Positions 1-7,600 of a DNA stretch of 11,919 bases are shown in pieces (the stretch's first letter is position 1; each line of letters begins with the position of its first letter). The stretch is from contig SFIW01000053.1 of NCBI GenBank assembly GCA_004556055.1, positions 1 to 11,919 on the forward strand, written 5' to 3'. The translations under genes and the position numbers were made by a program. The notes below the pieces were generated by a model. That model did not search any database. It was given only the letters and a program-made list of their open reading frames with translations, and had not been told where the DNA came from. The stretch comes from Planctomycetaceae bacterium (lineage in GTDB: Bacteria > Planctomycetota > Planctomycetia > Pirellulales > Thermoguttaceae).

Positions 1-1
1 C

Positions 2-784
2 CCGCGCGGCTTCACCGAGGGCACCAAGGCCGAGTACTCGCGGCCGGGGGGCTACGAGATCCCGTGGTGGAGCGCCGTCGTCGACGCTTACGGCTCCGCC
101 TACGCCGGCCTCCGCAACTGGGTGACCTGGATTCCCAGCACCGTCGCCCACCTGCCGCGCTTCGACGCGACGACGCGCGACGCGATGACGCGGCGGTACG
201 AATCGGCGAGTCAGAACGCGGCGCAGGAGCGTCGGCGCCGGGAGGAGGCGGAGGCGCAGCTTCGGGACGCGCAAGAATCGCGCGACGCGACGGCGGCGGA
301 ACTCGCGCGGCTTCGCGAGGAACGAGGCGCGGGCGCGGGGGGAATCGCGGAGGAATCGCGACGTCGCTACGCGGAGCAGATCGCGGCGCTCGAAGCGCAG
401 CTCGCGCCCCTCAAGGAGGAGAACGCGCGCTATAAGGAGCGTGAAACCCGCGCGGCGATCGAAGCGCAGCTCGTCGACGCGGCGCGAAAGATGGACTGCT
501 GCGAAACCGCGCTACGCGACGTGCGACGCCTCGCCGACGCGCTGCGCCTCGACGAAACGGGACGCGCCGTCGACCGCGATTCCCGAAGCGTCGAAGACGT
601 GTTGCGCGAAGAGATCGCCCTCTCTCCGCACTGGCTCAAGAGATCGCGCGGAGTCGACGCGTCCCCCGGCGTGGACTCGCCGTCGCAAGGTTCGCGCGAG
701 CGGTTCCTCGACGCGATGAAGCGAGGGGACTTCGCGGACGCGCTCCGTTACGCGCCGAAGACTCCCGTCGCGCGGGCTCTCTAA
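2..784 (+). CDS. Phage scaffold-like coiled-coil protein, 5' end missing
   Basis: The reading frame is open from the left edge to TAA at 782-784, giving 260 visible residues. Nearly every third codon base is G or C from the first codon, so the gene probably starts upstream: neither GTG 122 nor ATG 185 has a Shine-Dalgarno, whereas the downstream genes do. Visible residues 1-60 contain an aromatic stretch (PWWSAVVDAYGSAYAGL). About residues 68-150 are rich in Glu, Arg, Ala and Gln in heptad-like spacing and predict a long coiled coil. The tail (residues ~165-215) has the layout of phage Gp20-like scaffold proteins: a helix, an LRLDETG turn, then VDRDSRSVEDVL and a short SPHWLK end. Scaffolds guide capsid shell assembly and are normally encoded just before the major capsid gene, as here. 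The family call rests on layout and position rather than on a diagnostic motif. The unusual N-terminal part could belong to a fusion or a different minor head protein. Confidence 0.6.
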   Translation, partial: PRGFTEGTKAEYSRPGGYEIPWWSAVVDAYGSAYAGLRNWVTWIPSTVAHLPRFDATTRDAMTRRYESASQNAAQERRRREEAEAQLRDAQESRDATAAELARLREERGAGAGGIAEESRRRYAEQIAALEAQLAPLKEENARYKERETRAAIEAQLVDAARKMDCCETALRDVRRLADALRLDETGRAVDRDSRSVEDVLREEIALSPHWLKRSRGVDASPGVDSPSQGSRERFLDAMKRGDFADALRYAPKTPVARAL

Positions 785-822
785 GTCGTTTATTGAAGAT
801 GGTTTAACAGAAAGGAAAGTTT

Positions 823-1977
823 ATGAATATCTCAACGCTCGATTTGCTCAACGTTCGGATCGACCTTTCGGACGTTCTCTCTTGGCGCGCGGCGCAGTCG
901 CCGCGATTGATCCAGCTCTTCCCGACGCGCGGGTCGGAGCGCGGGGGCGGCTCCGTGTGCGCGACGTCGACGGAGCACAGCTGGCTCGAAGGTCTCGACG
1001 CGCCGAAGACGAAGCGTTACGCGTCGTCGTCGGATACGGAAGGGAGCGCGACCTTTACGGTGGAAGACGCGACGGGGTGGCGCGTCGGGGATCTCTTCCA
1101 CATTCAGGGGGATCACGCGGTGTGGCGCGTCTCAAGCGTCGAGGGGGGAACGCTCGCCGCGCAGCGCGTTACTCAGGCGTCGCCGGGGTTCGTCGCGCCC
1201 GACTCGGGGGTTCTCGTCTTCGATTCGCGTCCGATCCCGGAAGGCTCCGCGTCGGGAGAAGACTTCTTCATGCAGTCTCATGCGGAGTCGAACTTCACGC
1301 AGATCTTTCGCGGCGACGTCTCCTTGACGGGAACGGCGCAAGCGGTGAGTCAGGCAGGGATGGAGAATACGATCGCGACGCAGCTCGAATACGCGACGGA
1401 CGCGCTGATTCGGCGTATCAACGCGGCGCTCGTCTTCGGCGTGAAGTCGCGACGATCCGGCTCCGCGCCCGGAACGATGGGGGGTCTCTACTACTTCGGA
1501 ACGCAAGAAGGAGGCGTGGGACGCGCTCTTTCGGGGGCCCCGGCGCTCTCCCCCGCGCTAATCAACCGCGCGGCGCAAGACGTCCTCGACGCGGGGTGCA
1601 TACCCGACGCGATTATCTGCGGGACGGGGCAGGCGCAGGTAATCTCGACGTTCATGGAATCGCAGGTGCGCGTCGGGGAGCGGTCGACCCTCGCGGGGCG
1701 CTTCGTCGACACGTTCGTGACGTCGGCGGGGGGCGCGACGCTGCGAGTGGTCGTCGAACCGTCGATCCCGGACACGGACGCGTGGGTCTGCGACACGCGC
1801 GGTTTCGCGCTCGTTCCCCTCGCCGGACGCGCGCTCCACACCGAGCCCGCGTCGACCCCCGGCGTCGACGGCTCCCGCGCGATCCTCATCGGGGAATACA
1901 CCGCGGAGTTCAAAAACGCGAAACAGGCGCTCTGCCGCCTCTCGGGGCTCAAGGCGTCGACGGAGGTTCTCGGATGA
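823..1977 (+). CDS. Major capsid protein, SU10/DUF5309-like (HK97 fold)
   Basis: This 384-aa protein is the likely shell subunit of a tailed phage. ATG 823 follows a good ribosome site (AAAGGA, 811-816). Residues ~75-115 form a small beta-rich insert (TFTVEDATGWRVGDLFHI, then WRVSSVEGGTLAAQRV), which in DUF5309 proteins typically reads as a valine-glycine-aspartate turn followed by 'VSGNTL'. Residues 157-185 carry the family's most recognisable stretch: NFTQIFRGDVSLTGTAQAV, continuing into a helix (ATQLEYATDALIRRINAALVFG). GTMGGLYYF follows at 217-225. The C-terminal half resembles the HK97-fold A domain, with an IICGTGQAQVISTF helix and an ending (GEYTAEFKNAKQALCRLSGL) close to the expected 'E.T.E.kN..A...I.GL' pattern. 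The length fits the family. It sits after the scaffold-like gene, and its TGA overlaps the next ATG by four bases (ATGA). The match is by remembered family pattern, not a search, but several independent blocks agree. Confidence 0.85.
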   Translation: MNISTLDLLNVRIDLSDVLSWRAAQSPRLIQLFPTRGSERGGGSVCATSTEHSWLEGLDAPKTKRYASSSDTEGSATFTVEDATGWRVGDLFHIQGDHAVWRVSSVEGGTLAAQRVTQASPGFVAPDSGVLVFDSRPIPEGSASGEDFFMQSHAESNFTQIFRGDVSLTGTAQAVSQAGMENTIATQLEYATDALIRRINAALVFGVKSRRSGSAPGTMGGLYYFGTQEGGVGRALSGAPALSPALINRAAQDVLDAGCIPDAIICGTGQAQVISTFMESQVRVGERSTLAGRFVDTFVTSAGGATLRVVVEPSIPDTDAWVCDTRGFALVPLAGRALHTEPASTPGVDGSRAILIGEYTAEFKNAKQALCRLSGLKASTEVLG

Positions 1978-2222
1978 CGCGCAAACGCCCTGAATCGGTC
2001 AAGCGCCGCGTGGAGCGCTTCTTCGCGCGGCGTGTCCTCTACGAGGAAGACGGGCTCTTGAAGATCTTCGAGCTCCCGAAGGAGGTTCCCTTCGCGGAGG
2101 CGATCCGTCGTTTCGAAGAAGAGAAAGGGCTCCGCGCCGACCCCGAGCTGGGAGTCTGGCGGCGCGTCGCGCGTCCATGCGACTCCCCAGCGCAAGAAAG
2201 GAGCGCCGATCATGACGCGTGA
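1974..2222 (+). CDS. Small phage head-operon protein, unknown function (82 aa)
   Basis: ATG 1974 overlaps the capsid stop (ATGA), and GGAGG at 1962-1966 gives a ribosome site seven bases upstream, so this start is well supported. The product is basic at the N-terminus (MTRKRPESVKRRVERFFARR), followed by a short beta-like run (VLYEEDGLLKIFELP) and a charged helix (FAEAIRRFEEEKG). The C-terminus is polar. The layout (basic helix, strand pair, helix) is compact and without signal peptide or membrane segment. Its last 11 bases overlap the start of the connector gene, so translation of the two is probably coupled. I do not recognise a family. Its place between capsid and connector suggests a head-completion or decoration role, which is inference from position only. 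Confidence 0.65.
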   Translation: MTRKRPESVKRRVERFFARRVLYEEDGLLKIFELPKEVPFAEAIRRFEEEKGLRADPELGVWRRVARPCDSPAQERSADHDA

Positions 2223-2664
2223 AATAACCGCTCCCGTAACGCTCGCCGACGCGGAGTCGTACTTCGCGACGCGTCTTCGCGCCGACGCATGGCGCGCGGC
2301 GACCGTCGACGAACGGAGCCAAGCGCTCGCGCTCGCCGTCGCGCTCCTCGAGGCCGCGTGCCGCTTCGAGCCCGACGCGACGATCGACGACGCGCAAGGG
2401 AATCCGACGTGGCGTCCTCGAATCATCGCCGCGTTCTGCGAAGAAGCGCTCTGGCTCCTGCAACGCACGGAACCGCAAGGGGCGACTCTCCGCGCCCTCG
2501 GCGTGACACGCGCGACCGTCGGCGGAATCGAAGCGAGCTTCTCGCGCGAGGACGCGCAAGGACTCGTCTGTCCGATGGCGCGTCAACTCGTCGGACGTCT
2601 CGGCTACTTCGAACCCGACTCCGCGCAAGGAGGCGCGTTCAGCTCTACGCCGCTCGCTATCTAA
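2212..2664 (+). CDS. Putative head-tail connector (gp6/DnaT-like phage protein)
   Basis: This 150-aa protein starts at ATG 2212, nine bases after AAAGGAG (2197-2203), inside the end of the preceding gene. Residues 8-40 read TLADAESYFATRLRADAWRA, then TVDERSQALALAVALLEAA. This is the typical opening of the phage connector family often annotated as 'putative DnaT-like': a Y/F-F-A-x-R helix, an AW pair, then a helix starting 'D.eR..AL..A..lLd'. A proline-led stretch (NPTWRPRIIAAFCEEALWLLQ) follows and matches the family's second helical pair. The end is glycine- and proline-rich and probably flexible. In tailed phages such proteins form a ring between portal and tail and follow the capsid gene within a few hundred bases, as here. 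No tail gene follows, which is unusual. Confidence 0.7.
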   Translation: MTREITAPVTLADAESYFATRLRADAWRAATVDERSQALALAVALLEAACRFEPDATIDDAQGNPTWRPRIIAAFCEEALWLLQRTEPQGATLRALGVTRATVGGIEASFSREDAQGLVCPMARQLVGRLGYFEPDSAQGGAFSSTPLAI

Positions 2665-2699
2665 CGAATAAACTATAACTCAATGAAAGAGGAGAATTT

Positions 2700-2837
2700 A
2701 TGAAAAGAATGAGAAAATACGCTAATTATCCGCGTTATTTCCACGTCGTGGTCAAATGCGGTTCGGAAGAAGAGCAGCGCAAGTTGTACGAACGCCTCGT
2801 CGCGGAAGGCTATACGGCGCGAGTCTGCGTCCTGTAA
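2700..2837 (+). CDS. Small 45-aa protein with beta-alpha-beta layout
   Basis: This short gene runs from ATG 2700 to TAA 2835-2837. Its ribosome site is strong (AAAGAGGAGAA, 2686-2696, immediately before the start). After a basic, A-rich-encoded leader (MKRMRKYANYPR) the protein shows a strand (YFHVVVKCG), a charged helix (SEEEQRKLYERLVAEG) and a second strand (YTARVCVL) ending at the C-terminus. This compact beta-alpha-beta pattern, the codon bias over the last two thirds and the ribosome site make it a real gene despite its size. I recall similarly short '...LYERLVAEG...ARV..L' proteins next to phage DNA-modification or ABC-GNAT genes, but that is memory and not a search result. The next gene starts 38 bases later, so the two are probably co-transcribed and may act together. 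Function is unknown. Confidence 0.7.
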   Translation: MKRMRKYANYPRYFHVVVKCGSEEEQRKLYERLVAEGYTARVCVL

Positions 2838-2861
2838 TCGGAGCGCGATAAAAGGAAGGAG

Positions 2862-2869
2862 AAAGGAGG
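2862..2869 (+). promoter_or_regulatory. Very strong Shine-Dalgarno of the ABC-GNAT gene
   Basis: AAAGGAGG is a near-perfect anti-16S match, six bases before ATG 2876. A second purine run (AAAAGGAAGG) lies directly upstream. This fixes the start of the ABC-GNAT gene and suggests high translation. Confidence 0.7.
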
Positions 2870-2875
2870 AATCGC

Positions 2876-4018
2876 ATGGGAGAGATCAACGTCCTTCTCC
2901 GCGCGGCGGCGCCTCGAAGCTACCGCGCGGCGCGACTCTTGGGGACGCTCGACGACGGACGGCTCGAGACGCTCGAAACGCGGATCCGGTGCGACGCGCC
3001 CCCCGACGCGACGGAGGAATGGCGCCTCGGGCTGATCCTCGGGCCCTCGGGGTCGGGTAAGACGACGGTGGCGCGGCGCGTTTACGGGTCGATCTTCGAC
3101 GCGCGACGCGATTGGCGGGAGGACGTCGCGGCGATCGACGCGTTCGATTCGGTCGACTACGAGACGCTCGAACGCGCCCTCTCCGCCGTCGGGTTTGGCT
3201 CGCCGCCGCGTCAGCTCCTCCCGTACGCGGCGCTCTCCGGGGGGGAGCGTTTCCGCGTCGATTTGGCGCGCGCGCTTCTTGAGGCGCGGGCTCGGGGGGG
3301 AATCGCGGTCGTCGACGAGTTCGCGGGGCTTCTCGACGCGGCGACGCGGCGCAGCGCGGCGATCGCAACGCGTCGCGCGCTCGATCTAGGCGTTTTCGGC
3401 GCGGCGCGCCTTGTCGCGATCTCGGGGCGCGACGAACTCGCGGAGGAGCTCGAGCCCGACTGGGTTCTCGACATGCGCGACGGGCGCGTTCGCCGAGGGC
3501 GTCTTCGGCGCCGACCGATCGAACTGGGAATCGTCCGCGCTCCACGCGAACTCTGGAACGATTTTAAAGCGCTTCACTATCTGAGCGGGAGTCTCAATCC
3601 TTCGGCGCAATGCTTCGCGGCGCGTCTTCTCGAGACGGGGGAAGCGGTCGGTTTCGCGGCGCTCCTTCCGAGCGAAGGGAGACGCGGACGTCGGCGCGTT
3701 CATCGCCTCGCGGTTCGCGCGGATCGTCAAGGCCAGGGGCTCGGCGGGGCGTTCCTCGACGCGCTCGGGGAGCTGTGTCGCGACGAGTTCGGGACGATTC
3801 TCGAGATCGTCGCGGGGCTCCCCTTCTTCGCGCGGCGCCTGCGCGAGAGCGCAAAGTGGCGTGAGAAATACGTCTACCCTTACGGACGAACGCAGCGTCA
3901 TAAGGGTCGCGCCGCGCCGGGCTCCTTCGGGCGAGCGATCGCGTCCTTCGAGTTCCTCGGGGACGCGCCCCCTTCTTCGGAGGATATGGAAGAATCATTA
4001 TCGAAAGAGAAAGAATGA
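2876..4018 (+). CDS. ABC-type ATPase fused to a GNAT acyltransferase domain (COG2401-like)
   Basis: The 380-aa protein has an N-terminal ABC ATPase domain: Walker A GPSGSGKT at 56-63, signature LSGGE at 120-124 and Walker B IAVVDEF at 143-149. There are no membrane segments, so it is a soluble ATPase and not a transporter. From about residue 215 a GNAT-like domain follows: LHYLSG at 233-238, AQCFAAR, GFAALL, then HRLAVRADRQGQGLG with the acyl-CoA loop RQGQGLG at 284-290. This domain order is that of COG2401 (ABC-type ATPase fused to a predicted acetyltransferase), common in phages and mobile elements. Two departures from the family as I remember it: the switch-loop motif SCHYD is SGRDE here (183-187), losing the histidine, and the usual 'TTSHPAM' stretch is replaced by EIVAGLPFF. 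The polar tail looks disordered. Substrate and role are unknown. A Mom-like nucleic-acid modification activity is possible because phage Mu Mom also has a GNAT fold, but this is inference. Confidence 0.85.
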   Translation: MGEINVLLRAAAPRSYRAARLLGTLDDGRLETLETRIRCDAPPDATEEWRLGLILGPSGSGKTTVARRVYGSIFDARRDWREDVAAIDAFDSVDYETLERALSAVGFGSPPRQLLPYAALSGGERFRVDLARALLEARARGGIAVVDEFAGLLDAATRRSAAIATRRALDLGVFGAARLVAISGRDELAEELEPDWVLDMRDGRVRRGRLRRRPIELGIVRAPRELWNDFKALHYLSGSLNPSAQCFAARLLETGEAVGFAALLPSEGRRGRRRVHRLAVRADRQGQGLGGAFLDALGELCRDEFGTILEIVAGLPFFARRLRESAKWREKYVYPYGRTQRHKGRAAPGSFGRAIASFEFLGDAPPSSEDMEESLSKEKE

Positions 4019-4033
4019 ACGAAAGGAAAAGAA

Positions 4034-4462
4034 ATGAGTTGTAAGAAAGGAACGAACTCTAAGAAAAAAGGTTGCAAAGGCAGTCGCCGCAAGTTCCTCG
4101 GGATCGCGATTTTGGCGACGCTCCCCTTCTTGGCGACGCGTTTCGCGTTCGCGGCGGAGCGCGAGACGACGTTGACGGTCTACACGTTCCGCGCGCCGGG
4201 GATCTGTCCGGCGTGCGACGCGGCGCGTCCGATCGTCGCGCGATTGGCGCGGGAGTATCCGATCGACTTCGTGTATCGGGACGATCCAGGTTCGCGCGTT
4301 CTCTGCGCGGAGTCGGGCGTCGACCGGTTCCCGACCTTTATCATGCGTTCGACGCGTCCCGGCGAGTCCCCGCGCGAGATCATGCGCTGGAGCGGAACGC
4401 AGGAGCTCGAACGCCGCGTCCGCAGCGCGTTCCGCTTCGCCGCGCTCTCACCGCGCCGTTAA
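4034..4462 (+). CDS. Exported or membrane-anchored thioredoxin-fold protein (CPAC), Tat signal
   Basis: ATG 4034 follows AAAGGA (4022-4027) and lies 15 bases after the ABC-GNAT stop. Residues 1-16 are Lys- and Cys-rich (Cys3, Cys14). SRRKFLG at 17-23 fits the twin-arginine consensus, followed by a hydrophobic run (about 24-40) and a plausible signal-peptidase site AFA|A at 38-41. The mature part is a minimal thioredoxin fold: strand LTVYTF, active site CPAC at 58-61, a helix, strand IDFVYRDD, then FPTFIM with the expected cis-proline at Pro100. A further cysteine is at 91. The predicted mature domain of about 100 aa is typical of thioredoxin. The protein would reduce, oxidise or isomerise disulfides outside the cytoplasm. 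An exported redox protein as the last gene of an operon that starts with phage head genes is unexpected. No partner (DsbD/CcdA-type) is visible. Confidence 0.8.
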   Translation: MSCKKGTNSKKKGCKGSRRKFLGIAILATLPFLATRFAFAAERETTLTVYTFRAPGICPACDAARPIVARLAREYPIDFVYRDDPGSRVLCAESGVDRFPTFIMRSTRPGESPREIMRWSGTQELERRVRSAFRFAALSPRR

Positions 4463-4500
4463 ACCGCCGGTCGCCGGTCGCGCCCTCTTCGCGCGGCGCT

Positions 4501-4544
4501 AAGACGACGTTCTTCCCTTCTTCGGGGGAACGTCGTCTTTTTTT
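4501..4544 (+). terminator. Rho-independent terminator
   Basis: A perfect 12-bp inverted repeat (arms 4501-4512 and 4528-4539) encloses a 15-base loop in which CCC (4515-4517) can pair with GGG (4524-4526). A run of seven T (4538-4544) follows. It lies 38 bases after the thioredoxin-like stop and ends the head/cargo operon before the DISARM genes. Confidence 0.9.
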
Positions 4545-4593
4545 ATTTGCGGCCAAAAGGGGCGAAATCCTGTGCAAAAATCGACTTTTTATC

Positions 4594-4622
4594 TTTAAAG
4601 ATCGGGGCTTTTCGTCTAAAAT
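4594..4622 (+). promoter_or_regulatory. Candidate sigma70-type promoter for drmD
   Basis: In the AT-rich gap after the terminator, TTTAAA (4594-4599, four of six matches to TTGACA) is followed after 17 bases by TAAAAT (4617-4622, a -10-like hexamer). This would place the start of transcription roughly 50 bases before drmD. A promoter is expected here because of the terminator just upstream. The exact hexamers are a best guess. Confidence 0.4.
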
Positions 4623-4660
4623 TGAGGAGCGCGTCGCGCGACGCGAAAAATCAACCGCGA

Positions 4661-4670
4661 GAGGAAAGGA
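4661..4670 (+). promoter_or_regulatory. Ribosome binding site deciding the drmD start
   Basis: GAGGAAAGGA lies about 11 bases before ATG 4682. The frame is open back to a TTG at 4547, but that TTG is next to the terminator and has no ribosome site, and the codons between it and 4682 do not resemble the gene body. ATG 4682 is therefore preferred. Confidence 0.6.
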
Positions 4671-4681
4671 CAAACGCAAAG

Positions 4682-7600
4682 ATGGCGACAGAAGCGCAGA
4701 AGCCGTTCAATATTCCGGAGCTAGGGCAACACGTGAAAGCGCGTCAACGCCGCTGGTCGGTCAAAGAGATATCGTCCCCGTCGAATAACGCCCGCGAGAC
4801 GGGCCGTCCGCCGTACACGCTCGTGACCCTCGAGGGTCTCAACGACGACGCGCTCGGAGAGGAGCTCTCGGTCGTCTGGGAGCTCGAACCGGGAACGGAG
4901 ATTCTGTCGACGATCGAGTTGCCGGAGATGAAGAATTTCGACTCGAACTCGGCGCTCGAAGCGTTCCTCAACGCGGCGCGGTGGGGCGCGATCGCGAACG
5001 CCGAACGCAAGAGCGCCTCCGCGATCCTCCAAGCCCCTTTCCGCAGCGGGGGGCTCCAGATCGAACCGTACCAGCTCGATCCTCTCGTCCGCGCCCTCAT
5101 GATGACGCACGTCAATCTTCTCATCGCGGACGACGTCGGGCTCGGCAAGACGATCGAAGCGGGGCTCGTCGTTCAAGAGCTGATCTTGCGCTCGCGCGCT
5201 CGTACCGTTCTCGTCGTCTGTCCCGCGAGCTTGCAGCAGAAGTGGAAGGACGAAATGACCGACAAATTCGGGCTCGATTTCCGCATCGTCAACTCGGAAT
5301 ATCTGCGCAAGCTCCGACGAACGCGCGGCCTCTCCGTCAATCCTTGGACGTCGTATCCGCGCCTCATCGCGTCGATGGACTGGATCAAGCAGGGGGACGG
5401 TCTGCGTCTTCTGAACGAAGTTCTCCCGACGCAGCCGAAATATCCGCGCCCCTTCGACGTTCTCATCGTCGACGAAGCGCACAACGTCGCCCCTGCGGGC
5501 AATCCTTCGTCGGCGAAGGTCGACGACTCGAAGCGCACGGAGATCGTCCGCCGCCTCGCGCCTCACTTCATGCACAAGCTCTTCCTCACCGCGACGCCTC
5601 ACAACGGGTACCCGAACTCCTTCGCGGCGCTCCTTGAGATCCTCGACGACCAGCGCTTTTCGCGCGTCATCCACCCGTCGGAAAGGGCGCTCCAGCAGGT
5701 CATGGTGCGCCGCCTCAAGTCGGATATCAAGCGCGACGACGGAACGCCGGTCTTTAAGGAACGGATTCTCGAACGCCTCGAAGTCGACTACGCGGAGGAC
5801 GAGCGCAAGATGGCGCGCATCCTCTCGGAGTTCACGAAGGAGCTCGTGAAGTCGGCGCGGGACGACGACGCCTCCGACGCGAACAAGACCGTCAAATGGA
5901 AGGAGCAGAGCGCGGAGAAGATCGCCGCCTTCTTCATCGGCAAGATTTTGAAAAAGCGCTTCTTCTCCTCCCCGAGCGCCTTCTACAACACCCTCGTCGC
6001 GTACAAAGAGAACCTCGATCATCCGGAGAGGCGCGCCGCAGAGAAACGCGCTAAACGCGACAAGAAGGAGCGAAAGCTCTTGACCGCCTATATCGCCCTC
6101 ACGGAGAATCCCGTCTACGACGATCAGGCGACCGTCGAAGAGGAACGTCAAGAGGCGGACGCGGACGCCTTCGCGCTCTCCGAGAAGAGCGCCCCCGAGC
6201 CCTCGACGGAGCAGAAAGAGCGCCTCAAGACGCTCCTCAGATGGGCGGAAGACGCCCGCCATAACCAGAGTTCGAAGGACGACGCCCTCGTCAAATGGAT
6301 CAACGACCATCTGCGACCCGACGGAAAATGGAACGACGAACGCGTCGTTATTTTCACCGAATATCGAGATTCATACGTCCAAATCTTCGACGTGCTCGCG
6401 AAGAACGGGCTCGCGAGCGACTACCTGAACGGCGAGAAGGTCGAGCGCGTTCTGAGGATCGACGGGAGCACACCCCTCGACGTCCGCGAGACGATCAAGG
6501 CGCAGTTCCAAGCGAGCCCGGAGAAGACCCCCGCGAGAATACTCTTGGCGACCGACGCCGCCTCCGAAGGGATCGACTTGCAGAATTACTGCCGATATAT
6601 GATTCATTACGAGATTCCGTGGAATCCGAACGTCTTGGAACAGCGCATCGGGCGCATCGACCGTCACGGACAGCGTTTCAATCCTCAAATATGGCACCCC
6701 GTGGGGAACTTCAAGGAAGGGGGTCGCGGGGACGATCTCGACGGCGACCTCGAATATCTCTTCAAGATCGCGCAGAAGGTCAACGTCATGCGTCAGGATC
6801 TCGGGAGCGTCGGGGACGTTCTCGAAGAGGGTATCATGGCGAAGATGCTCGGGGCCGAAGACCGTGCGAAAGGATGGTACGCCGCGGCGGAAAAGCTCGG
6901 GAAGAAGGAAAACCCCGTCGACAAATTCGCGCGCAAGGCGGAGGAGACGCGCAAACGCGCCGTCGAGCGCCTCAACGCGTCGAAAGAGGCGCTTCAGATC
7001 ACCCCCGAGAACCTCTACGTAGCCGTCCAGACCGCGCTGAGCCTCACCAAGAATCCCCCTCTCGTCGAAACGACCCTCCCCGCCTCCGCGTCGGGACGCC
7101 CTCCCGTAACGCGAAACGTCTACGAAATCCGCGCGAATAGCCGCCCGTGGACCCTCTACCTCAACCGTCTGGCGGATCCCGTGACGAAAGCGCAGCGTCC
7201 GATCACCTTCGATCCGGAGATTGCGCGGGATCGCGACGACGTCGTTCTCGAAGGCGTCAACACGCCTTTCACGCGCGCGGCGCTCCAGGTCTTGCGCGAA
7301 CAGCTATGGAGCGAAGGGGAGACGAAGCAGCTCCATCGCGTCGCGTTCAGGACGAGCGACGCGATCGAGGAGCCGACGATTCTCGTCTTCTCACGATTCT
7401 TAGCGACGGGAGGGGACGCGCGAAAACTCCACGAAGAGTTGCTCCTCACGGGGATGGCGCTCACGCAGAACGCGACGTCGACGCGCCGCCTCGAGTCGAA
7501 GAGGTCGATGGAGGAGCTCTACAAGAATAGCGAGCCCCTGGACAATCCCCCGGCGTCCCTCTTCGAGAGGATGAAAAAGCTGTATCGAAACGCCGGGACG

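Noticed and set aside
882..1973. Upstream extension of the 82-aa gene through the whole capsid gene
   Set aside because: The extension gives an Arg/Gly-rich, motif-free product in the wrong frame of the capsid gene. ATG 1974 with GGAGG is the natural start.
1491..2468. Open frame on the - strand (325 aa) across the capsid and connector genes
   Set aside because: It is an antisense shadow spanning three convincing + strand genes, with low-complexity composition.
4465..4478. Tandem 7-base repeat CGCCGGT after the thioredoxin-like gene
   Set aside because: Two short copies in GC-rich sequence are expected by chance and no further copies follow.
4547..4681. TTG-started extension of DrmD by 45 residues
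   Set aside because: It begins just after the terminator T-run, has no ribosome site and would overlap the likely promoter.
4721..6310. Long open frame on the - strand (529 aa) within drmD
   Set aside because: High GC and biased codons create long antisense frames. The + strand frame has complete helicase motifs and a ribosome site, and the antisense product shows no recognisable motif.
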